Source: a bacterium | GTDB lineage: Bacteria; Electryoneota; AABM5-125-24; Hatepunaeales; Hatepunaeaceae | Direction of reading: 5' to 3' | DNA: 34,046 bases | Assembly: GCA_013202285.1 (NCBI GenBank) | Contig: JABMRV010000145.1 | Location: 1 to 34,046 of the forward strand | Shown: positions 1 to 7,371 of the stretch, one piece after another | Layout of the letters: every line of letters starts with the position of its first letter | Numbering within the stretch: the first letter of the stretch is position 1 | The notes under the pieces: generated by a model | Database searches by the model: none | The model's input: the letters and a program-made list of their open reading frames with translations, nothing else | What the model was told of the DNA's origin: nothing | Position numbers and translations under genes: made by a program

Positions 1-22
1 AGACGAGGGCGTCTTCCAGCGG
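1..22 (-). repeat. Dispersed repeat R2, copy at window edge
   Basis: Minus strand CCGCTGGAAGACGCCCTCGTCT, 20/22 identical to 4209-4230. Confidence 0.65.
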
Positions 23-117
23 AAAGATGACATTATCGGACAGTCTGCTTCGCGGGAATGACACAGAAGAAACTTTATAAACACGCACTACTTAGTTAAT
101 ACTCTTCAAAATATCAC

Positions 118-849
118 ATGAAAAACATCGTAAAAGACAGAATTCGATACACTGGTCAGGTGATACTCGGCGACTGTCTGGAGATCATGTCCGGTATGCC
201 TCCCGAATCGATCGATCTAATTCTCACCGATCCTCCCTATGCAATTCATTATAAATCTAACCGTCGGGTGGTGAAACCGAAGTTCGATCATATCAATGGC
301 GATCTTCCGGGTGACTGGATTGAACGATTCGCAGTTGAGGCATACAGGCTATTGAAAATGAACCGGCATATCTACTGTTTCTGCCGCCATGATACATATC
401 CTCGTTTTTTCGATGCCTTTGCAAATGCTGGTTTCAACATGAAACGCACCCTTGTCTGGGTCAAAAATAATCATGGTTCTGGGGATCTGAAAGGTGATTA
501 CGCTGCAAAAGATGAGTGGATTATCTTTGCACATAAAGGGAGGCGGCTGTTGAGGGGCAAGCGGGAGGACAATATCATGAATTACCCAAAGGTAACCAGT
601 AGTAAGCTGCTGCATCCCACACAAAAACCGGTCGAACTGTTACAACTGTTGATAAAGAAATCCACTGATGCGGGAGAGGTCATACTTGATCCCTATGGTG
701 GCGTGCTGAGTACGGCAGTGGCAGCCGTTCAGGAACGTCGCAGCTTCATCATGATCGATATCGAAAGATCATTCTTGGAGAAGGGGATCGCGAGGATCAA
801 GGCAGAATCTTCCCGAAGTGTCGGGATGTATAACCTGAAGATACCCTAA
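118..849 (+). CDS. DNA N6-adenine/N4-cytosine methyltransferase, beta-class motif order, no adjacent restriction gene
   Basis: LTDPPYAIHY (motif IV) near the N-terminus; HPTQKPVELLQ and DPYGGVLSTAVAA (motif X/I region) at the C-terminus. Confidence 0.85.
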   Translation: MKNIVKDRIRYTGQVILGDCLEIMSGMPPESIDLILTDPPYAIHYKSNRRVVKPKFDHINGDLPGDWIERFAVEAYRLLKMNRHIYCFCRHDTYPRFFDAFANAGFNMKRTLVWVKNNHGSGDLKGDYAAKDEWIIFAHKGRRLLRGKREDNIMNYPKVTSSKLLHPTQKPVELLQLLIKKSTDAGEVILDPYGGVLSTAVAAVQERRSFIMIDIERSFLEKGIARIKAESSRSVGMYNLKIP

Positions 850-865
850 ACCGGAAGAAACTGAA

Positions 866-2281
866 TTGAAACTGTTCAGAGATTCCAACATCACAACCGT
901 TCACTTCATCGGCATCTGCGGCACAGCTATGGCATCGGTTGCTGCGGAACTTCACCGTGCCGGTTTTAAGGTCACCGGCTCGGACAGTAATGTTTATCCT
1001 CCGATGAGTGAATTCCTGTATAAACACGGTGTTACTGTACTTGATGGATTCAAATCCGTCAACCTGCCGAAGAATGCCTTGATTGTCGTCGGTAATGCAC
1101 TGTCTCGCGGTAATCCGGAACTCGAAGCTGCATTGAATGCAGGATACTGTTTGATTTCCCTGCCGGAACTTATCTCACGTCGTTATCTCACCGATAGAAC
1201 TCCAATCGTCGTCGCAGGCACACATGGTAAAACAACCACGACTGCGATGATTGCTCATATCCTCCGCCATTCGGGACGCGATCCGGGCTGGCTGATTGGC
1301 GGAATACCGGTCGATCTTGATTTTCCCTGTTACTTCGGAAGCGGCGATGAGTTCGTGATTGAGGGCGATGAATATGATAGCGTATGGTACGATAAACGTC
1401 CAAAGTTTTTTCACTATAAGCCTCGAATGGCGGTTCTGACGTCAGTCGAATTCGATCACTCGGACATCTATGAAGATCTAAATGCGGTAAAAGCTGTTTT
1501 CCGGAGGTTCGTCAGATTATTACCTGAGAATGGCAAGCTGCTGGTTTGTGGTGATGACCGAGAGGCTTTCTCTGTTGCCGCCGATGCACTATGCAACGTG
1601 GAGACGTATGGCTTTAACAGCGGTTTAACCTGGAGCCTGGATAACATAAAGCAATCCGGCGAGATTGGAATACACGGCGATATTAACGGTCCAAATGGAC
1701 TAACCGGCTCTATGAGATTAAGTCTGACCGGTGAGTTCAACCTGAAGAACGCCCTGGCTGCGTTGGCGATATCTGTTGGGGTGGGCGTCGATCCGGATGA
1801 TGCCTTGAAGGCGCTGCAATGTTTCAGAGGTGTTAAGCGACGACTTGAACTGCTTACTGAAGAGAAAGGGATCGCTGTCTGGGAGGATTTTGCTCATCAT
1901 CCGACGGCGATAAGTGCAGCTTTATCAGGTCTGCGAAGGCGATATTCAGGCAGACGTTTGTGGGCGTTGCTGGAACCTCGATCGAACACGATGGCTCGCA
2001 AGTATTTCACATCTGAATTGGTCGAGGCTCTTGCCCAGGCTGACAACATAATACTGGCGCCTGTTCACAGGAAGGAGAGAATCCCTTTTGAGGAGCGGTT
2101 GGATACTTCCTCCATTGCGAACATACTGCGAAACAGGGGATTGGATGCTGTTGCGGTAGATGCATTTGATGAGGTGGTTGAAAAAATCGAAAAAAATGCG
2201 AGAAGAGGCGACGTTATCCTGATAATGTCCAATGGAGGCTTTGGCGGGATAAAAGAGAGGATTGTCGAGTTAATCTGTTAG
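866..2281 (+). CDS. mpl: UDP-N-acetylmuramate:L-alanyl-gamma-D-glutamyl-meso-diaminopimelate ligase (TTG start)
   Basis: HFIGICGTAMAS, GTHGKTTTT ATP-binding loop, FVIEGDEYDSVWYDKRPKFFHYKPR, which is Mpl-like rather than MurC-like. Confidence 0.9.
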   Translation: MKLFRDSNITTVHFIGICGTAMASVAAELHRAGFKVTGSDSNVYPPMSEFLYKHGVTVLDGFKSVNLPKNALIVVGNALSRGNPELEAALNAGYCLISLPELISRRYLTDRTPIVVAGTHGKTTTTAMIAHILRHSGRDPGWLIGGIPVDLDFPCYFGSGDEFVIEGDEYDSVWYDKRPKFFHYKPRMAVLTSVEFDHSDIYEDLNAVKAVFRRFVRLLPENGKLLVCGDDREAFSVAADALCNVETYGFNSGLTWSLDNIKQSGEIGIHGDINGPNGLTGSMRLSLTGEFNLKNALAALAISVGVGVDPDDALKALQCFRGVKRRLELLTEEKGIAVWEDFAHHPTAISAALSGLRRRYSGRRLWALLEPRSNTMARKYFTSELVEALAQADNIILAPVHRKERIPFEERLDTSSIANILRNRGLDAVAVDAFDEVVEKIEKNARRGDVILIMSNGGFGGIKERIVELIC

Positions 2282-2300
2282 GAATGGGTCAGGAATGGTA

Positions 2301-2322
2301 GGGCAGGTGTCCCTGCCTGCCC
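2301..2322. repeat. Intergenic palindrome GGGCAGG-TGTCCCTG-CCTGCCC
   Basis: 7-bp arms; alternative GGCAGG-TGTC-CCTGCC pairing. Confidence 0.7.
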
Positions 2323-2405
2323 GATCTGATTAATCTATAAGAAAAGCACAGTCGAGATCAGTCAAACCTCACAATTTTAGTTACAACTGTTTATAATAAG
2401 GTGGC

Positions 2406-2428
2406 GGACAGGAATGTCCACCCTCCCC
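2406..2428 (+). repeat. Dispersed repeat R1, copy A (divergent)
   Basis: GGACAGGAATGTCCACCCTCCCC. Confidence 0.6.
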
Positions 2429-2442
2429 GGTTTGAAGGAAGC

Positions 2443-2463
2443 CCCGGCTTCGGAGAAGCCGGG
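2443..2463. repeat. Intergenic palindrome CCCGGCTTC-GGA-GAAGCCGGG between convergent genes
   Basis: Perfect 9-bp arms; may act as a bidirectional transcription barrier, but no T tract. Confidence 0.8.
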
Positions 2464-2484
2464 TTACTTCTTATACCTGCATAG

Positions 2485-3228
2485 TCACATCCGAAAGTTA
2501 AACCTTAGAGAGAGCCCTCCTGTGGTTGTCGGTTTAAGATTGAGAGAACTCCTCTTGTTGGTTTTTTTTCCTCCGGATGCATCGATTGCCGAAAACAGAT
2601 GATTCAGTATCAGCACACCTACGGCAATCACGGCTTTCTGGGACGTTTTGTCGGAAGCGATACGAAGAGACTTGAAATGCAGTCGGTTCTCTTCACTGTC
2701 CCAGTTCCACGAGTTATCATCTCCAAGGTAGAGTTCTTCAAACTGCCTGTCACGCAACCGTTTTTCGTTATACAACTTCTGGTTCTGCCAGTTGCCGATA
2801 TCGACGTAGAACTGGTGATCCTTTGAACCGGAGACATCTGCATGCTGCATGGCGAAAGCCTGGTAGTCGTCTTCAAGCCAACCGCTGTATTTCTTCCAGG
2901 ATATAATAGAGGCAATAAGAGCGATTTCAGCAGTAAAGAAAGCTTTCGCTTTTAACTTATCGCCTTTTGTCAACTGTCCCCAGCCCGGGATCAGGAACGA
3001 TTGGAAGAATGGCTTTCCATGGTTGACGTCGGATGAACCTTCCTTTTCCGACTTAACATCAACCGCTTTCTGAGCATACATCCAACCGGTCTGCGTAACC
3101 AATCCCGACGCTTGCAGGGATTCAAACAGAGCAGTTCCGGTTGAATTGCCAACTTGAGCTAACAGACCGGGTGAGTTCAGTGCGAGGAAAACGGTGACGA
3201 ATCCGGTGATTAGCCTGCGTTTTACCAA
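2485..3228 (-). CDS. DUF5683-like membrane/secreted protein, paralog of the upstream gene
   Basis: Signal-like N-terminus; FLIPGWGQLTKGDKLKAKAFFTAEIALIASI; C-terminal LNHLFSAIDA. Confidence 0.6.
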   Translation of the reverse strand: MVKRRLITGFVTVFLALNSPGLLAQVGNSTGTALFESLQASGLVTQTGWMYAQKAVDVKSEKEGSSDVNHGKPFFQSFLIPGWGQLTKGDKLKAKAFFTAEIALIASIISWKKYSGWLEDDYQAFAMQHADVSGSKDHQFYVDIGNWQNQKLYNEKRLRDRQFEELYLGDDNSWNWDSEENRLHFKSLRIASDKTSQKAVIAVGVLILNHLFSAIDASGGKKTNKRSSLNLKPTTTGGLSLRFNFRM

Positions 3229-4133
3229 GAAAAGTTCAGTCCTGCTGCGTTCACAAGCCCGCCGTTGTAAGGAACCTGGCGGAAGCCGAGTTCAGCCTTG
3301 GCTCTGCGCTTGGCAATTCTTACCGAGAAACTGGCGTCCAGCGCCGATGCGACATGGTTGAGCAGGGCGATGTTATAACCCCAGGCGGAGTATCCTAACA
3401 GCTTGTTGGAATCGTCACGCATGCCCATGTAATCCTGTGAGAAGTCCGAAACGCCGTCGAAATGCGGGGTTCCGTCGATGTCTCCATATTGATCAGACCA
3501 AGCCATTCCAAACTGGTGGATATACTTGCCGATCATCTCGTAGAACTGCTGTTTAAGACTCCAGTTGGCGTCTCTTTCCTCCGGTGTCGGCAGTTCATGG
3601 GTGAATCCTTCACGGGGCAGGTAATGAATCTTTTCCTCCCAGGACAGAGCGGTCCATTCCTCTAAAGTACCGTCGTATGCACTATCTTCAAGATCGCCGT
3701 ACCTTTGATCTTGAGCCAGACCGAATTCGTGGTCGCGATAGATCTTCTCGTCGAAATGTTTATTGGCGAAGGCGATGAATTCGTCCTCCTTGTCCTTGCC
3801 TTCTCCGTAGAAGTACACGACGCTTGTCCAGGCAGCGACTTCGATGGTGAAGAAGATTGCAGCCTTGATCTTGCTGCCGGCATAGAACTCACCGGCGCCG
3901 GGAATAATGGCTGATAGAAGCAGTGCCTTGCCGGGATTGAGTTCTCCAGCCTGTGCCGAAGGATTGGTTGAGACCTGGAAACTCGGCTTGCCCGATCCAG
4001 TCAGACCGAGGTCTGTGAGTTTAAGTGGAACAATTTCCGGCGCAAACAGTCTGTCTGCCAATAAATCTCCATCAGCGGCGTGAACAGTGCCGACAGCGAA
4101 TATGAGCGCCAGTACGAAAAACAGCCGTTTCAT
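3222..4133 (-). CDS. DUF5683-like membrane/secreted protein
   Basis: Signal peptide MKRLFFVLALIFAVGTVHA; IIPGAGEFYAGSKIKAAIFFTIEVAAWTSV; LNHVASALDASFSVRIAK. Overlaps the next gene by 7 bp. Confidence 0.6.
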   Translation of the reverse strand: MKRLFFVLALIFAVGTVHAADGDLLADRLFAPEIVPLKLTDLGLTGSGKPSFQVSTNPSAQAGELNPGKALLLSAIIPGAGEFYAGSKIKAAIFFTIEVAAWTSVVYFYGEGKDKEDEFIAFANKHFDEKIYRDHEFGLAQDQRYGDLEDSAYDGTLEEWTALSWEEKIHYLPREGFTHELPTPEERDANWSLKQQFYEMIGKYIHQFGMAWSDQYGDIDGTPHFDGVSDFSQDYMGMRDDSNKLLGYSAWGYNIALLNHVASALDASFSVRIAKRRAKAELGFRQVPYNGGLVNAAGLNFSW

Positions 4134-4208
4134 TCAACCTCCAGATTTTATGTTTTTTTTATCTTTTTTTTTCAATCTAATTAGTTTCTATTGAAAAAGT
4201 CCTCCAGA

Positions 4209-4233
4209 CCGCTGGCAGACGCCCACGTCTGCC
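4209..4233. repeat. Dispersed repeat R2 containing palindrome GGCAGACG-CCCA-CGTCTGCC
   Basis: Perfect 8-bp arms (4214-4221/4226-4233); second copy of 22 nt at 1-22 on minus strand. Confidence 0.75.
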
Positions 4234-4251
4234 GACGAGATCCTTGTTTTT

Positions 4252-4279
4252 CCGTCATCCCGATGCTTCGGGATGACGG
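4252..4279. repeat. Perfect palindrome CCGTCATCCCGA-TGCT-TCGGGATGACGG
   Basis: 12-bp arms, 4-nt loop, intergenic. Confidence 0.88.
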
Positions 4280-4293
4280 AAGACGGATGACAT

Positions 4294-7200
4294 TTACAAA
4301 AAACCAAACAAAAGCGTCAGATACCAGCGCCACTCTTTACCATATTCATGGCTGCCGGTGTCATCGTTTACGACAAGACGGTCAAGACCGTAAGCGCCGG
4401 TTATCTGCAGATCTGTCGGGAAGGCATACCATGATACGAGTTTGAACCTCAGTTCACCGCCGATGTCACGCTTGAGATTACTCATGTCTTGTCCATCTGT
4501 CCAGGCATCGCCGACTTCAGCGAAGAGAGCGCCGTGAATACGGTCGATGTAAAACGGTCCCCAGCTCCGGTCGATATCGGTCAAGAGAGGAAACCTTAAC
4601 GAAGTCCTGAGAACAGCCATGCGCGTACCTCCCATGCTGTAAAAGCTGTATCCGCGCATTCCAATAAGACCGCCAGCGTACAGATGATAAAACGAATCGA
4701 CATCCTCAGATATTATTCCGGCAATTAGTCTCGGATTGATTACCAGGCTTCGGAATAATTTATGATAGTAATCAATATCCGTTTCGAGTCGGTGATAGTT
4801 GTATGACTTGTAAACCTCGCCGATTGTGCCCTTCTCGGCGTCGATCTTGAAACCCTCTATGAACCGGTTGTTCTCCCGAGAGTACTCCAACCAGCCCTGC
4901 CATCCTCCTGTCGGATGGATGTCCATCGTGGAGGAGATTCCCAGTTTGGCGGCATCAACTCTCAGAATGAAGGCACGACCTTTGTGATATATGTAGTCGA
5001 ACGATCCGCCGCCGTCAAAATGCAGTACTGATTTGTACTCCGACAATCGGGCGATTACCGAGCCGGTGTAATCCGATGGAATGGGAACTGTACCGCCTAT
5101 ATCGACTTCAGTCAGGTTGAACTTGTAATCAATCGTGTATTTATCGTAGATCGGAACCACATCCGCGCCATCCGAATCCTCGTCGATGATGACGAACGGG
5201 TCGTCGAATGTCAGGCTCTGTTTGCGAACGATGTTATACGCCTGCAGGTATAACGTCGGGTACAGCAGGCGGTATCGCAAGTCGAGATAGAGGTCGTATT
5301 CACCATCAAAACTGAATGCAGCGCCTCCGAAGAGATTGATTCTTTCAAGCATATCGCCGGTCATTGTATAGAAGCCCGGTTTGAAGGCGTCCTTATCGAC
5401 GAACACTCGCGGCATCACAAACAGTGTTCCGAACGGAGTAGGATACTTCTCTGCTGTTTCAGTTACAGACGGAGGTGTTGGAAGTTCATGAGAAAAACTT
5501 CTGCTATCGGGAAGATATGACATCAGCAGCGGATCTGCTTCGGTTACTTCGTCGATTAACCTCAAAGAGTAACCCTTCTCGGTAAACTCGGCATAGGCAA
5601 CCTTCCTGTCGGCGCTAACCGATGGCATGAAGGCTCCACCCAGGACGTTTGTGATTGCTTTTTCACTGCCGGTTTCAAGATCCGACAGGTAGATGTTGAA
5701 AATACCGGTCCGGTCGTTTGCCCAGTAAAGCTCCCTGCCGTCGCTTGAGAGAATCGGATCGCGATCATCCGTATCGGTTACGATCAGCGGCGTCCAATCA
5801 GCAGTTTCAAGGTCATAGCGGTAAATATCTCTTGTACCGAGATTGGCGGTTGAACAGACAATCCAACTTCCGTCCGGTGAAAACCGGGGTTGGAAAATCT
5901 GTGTTCCATTGTTTAAGTCCGTCACCATTTCCCAGGTTGTCTGCTCTGAAAGATCCTTTTCTTCGATTACTTCCGGAAGTTCGAGAATTGCCAGGTTCTG
6001 TGTGCCGCCACGGTTATGGACAGCCACAATTCTATCACCATCAGGGGAGAAGGAGGGATGCCAAAGTCGTGCTTGTTTCGTCATCCTGATCGTCTTTTCA
6101 TTCTCCATGTCCCAGAGGTATATATCTGAGAAGGACGAGCCGTGTTTGTCGGGCTTTGACATGGTGGAATATGCAATAAATCGGCTGTCCGAAGACCAGG
6201 CAACAGGACCGTTTGCTGGGCATTTTGTAGTGTATGAACTGTCTGATTCTATTTCATATATGTACATATTGCCCAGCGACAGGTAATCCTTTCCCTTGTT
6301 GGAAATAAAAGCCACTTTCTTGCCATCAGGTGAGAATGCCGGATAGTAGTTTCCAAATCCCTCATCACTGATGACCCGACCTTCCAGAATATTCTCCCGA
6401 ATGAGTACAGTCTTATCGGTGTAATCACGGATAAGATCACGCCGCCAGAGTCGATAAAGCTCCTTCTCGGAGATTCCCAACGCTTGACGACATGAATGGT
6501 TGAAAGACCAGTTAAACGTGTTGTTCAGAGAGTTGGATATTTCTTCGAGCGCGTCATCACCCCAGCTATCGGCAATATACCTGACAAGTGAGTAGCCATG
6601 ATTGTACACCGACTCATTGCCGAATGAGGTTTTGCTGGCAAAGACACCCATTTCATTGAGGGTCAGCATCTCTCCGCTTAACGCCCTTGTGCGCAATATC
6701 ATATCGCGGTGACTGTCCCAGTATTCATATCCCAATCCCCTTGCCTGAAATTGAGCGGTTCCCTCGGCGAACCAGTTCGGCACAACTGTTCCGATAACGG
6801 GCCAGGAAGCGATGCGGTTTGGATAACCGTACAGGACGTCAGGACGTTTCTCAGGTTCATATCCGAATGCCTGGAAATATACCTGCGGCATCCAGCGCGG
6901 ACCCTTGCGTGATCGACCGAGCTGGATTATGTGTGTAAATTCATGTGTGACAACGTTATACAACCAGTGATGTTGTCCTCTCAATTCAAAATCCAGCGGT
7001 GTTGCCCAGATCTCAATCTTCTGATCGTAGTAATAGGCTGCACCGTTGGAATAATCATCGTGATCTCGAATGATCCAGTGAATCTTCCCGTCCGGTTCAT
7101 AGTTATAGAGTTCTGTAATAGGCTTATAAATCGATTCTGCGATTCCGGCGGTTTCACGCGCCGTCCGTTCCGTCCCGTCGTGGAAGTGAACGACGAAATG

Positions 7201-7359
7201 AGCGGTTTCTATGGTTCGCCAGACGAGTTCAGGATGATTGTAGGGTGAAAACTGAGCCTGAACCGGTATCGCAATTAGATAGATAATACCTGTTAAACAG
7301 ATGGTTATAATAGATTTTTTGTATTGATTAAACTGCAATTTCTCAACTATATTTTTCAA
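4294..7359 (-). CDS. Gluzincin-type metallopeptidase (peptidase MA-like) + TolB/PD40 beta-propeller + C-terminal Omp85/BamA-like beta-barrel
   Basis: VVTHEFTHIIQL and PNWFAEGTAQF (HExxH...E); repeated FSPDGxxxAFxSN-type PD40 motifs; C-terminal GGLIGMRGYSFYSMGGTRMAVLRTSLRFPL barrel-like motif. ORF start is TTG, so the exact start is uncertain. Confidence 0.8.
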   Translation of the reverse strand: MKNIVEKLQFNQYKKSIITICLTGIIYLIAIPVQAQFSPYNHPELVWRTIETAHFVVHFHDGTERTARETAGIAESIYKPITELYNYEPDGKIHWIIRDHDDYSNGAAYYYDQKIEIWATPLDFELRGQHHWLYNVVTHEFTHIIQLGRSRKGPRWMPQVYFQAFGYEPEKRPDVLYGYPNRIASWPVIGTVVPNWFAEGTAQFQARGLGYEYWDSHRDMILRTRALSGEMLTLNEMGVFASKTSFGNESVYNHGYSLVRYIADSWGDDALEEISNSLNNTFNWSFNHSCRQALGISEKELYRLWRRDLIRDYTDKTVLIRENILEGRVISDEGFGNYYPAFSPDGKKVAFISNKGKDYLSLGNMYIYEIESDSSYTTKCPANGPVAWSSDSRFIAYSTMSKPDKHGSSFSDIYLWDMENEKTIRMTKQARLWHPSFSPDGDRIVAVHNRGGTQNLAILELPEVIEEKDLSEQTTWEMVTDLNNGTQIFQPRFSPDGSWIVCSTANLGTRDIYRYDLETADWTPLIVTDTDDRDPILSSDGRELYWANDRTGIFNIYLSDLETGSEKAITNVLGGAFMPSVSADRKVAYAEFTEKGYSLRLIDEVTEADPLLMSYLPDSRSFSHELPTPPSVTETAEKYPTPFGTLFVMPRVFVDKDAFKPGFYTMTGDMLERINLFGGAAFSFDGEYDLYLDLRYRLLYPTLYLQAYNIVRKQSLTFDDPFVIIDEDSDGADVVPIYDKYTIDYKFNLTEVDIGGTVPIPSDYTGSVIARLSEYKSVLHFDGGGSFDYIYHKGRAFILRVDAAKLGISSTMDIHPTGGWQGWLEYSRENNRFIEGFKIDAEKGTIGEVYKSYNYHRLETDIDYYHKLFRSLVINPRLIAGIISEDVDSFYHLYAGGLIGMRGYSFYSMGGTRMAVLRTSLRFPLLTDIDRSWGPFYIDRIHGALFAEVGDAWTDGQDMSNLKRDIGGELRFKLVSWYAFPTDLQITGAYGLDRLVVNDDTGSHEYGKEWRWYLTLLFGFL

Positions 7360-7371
7360 TGTAAGTGAGCA

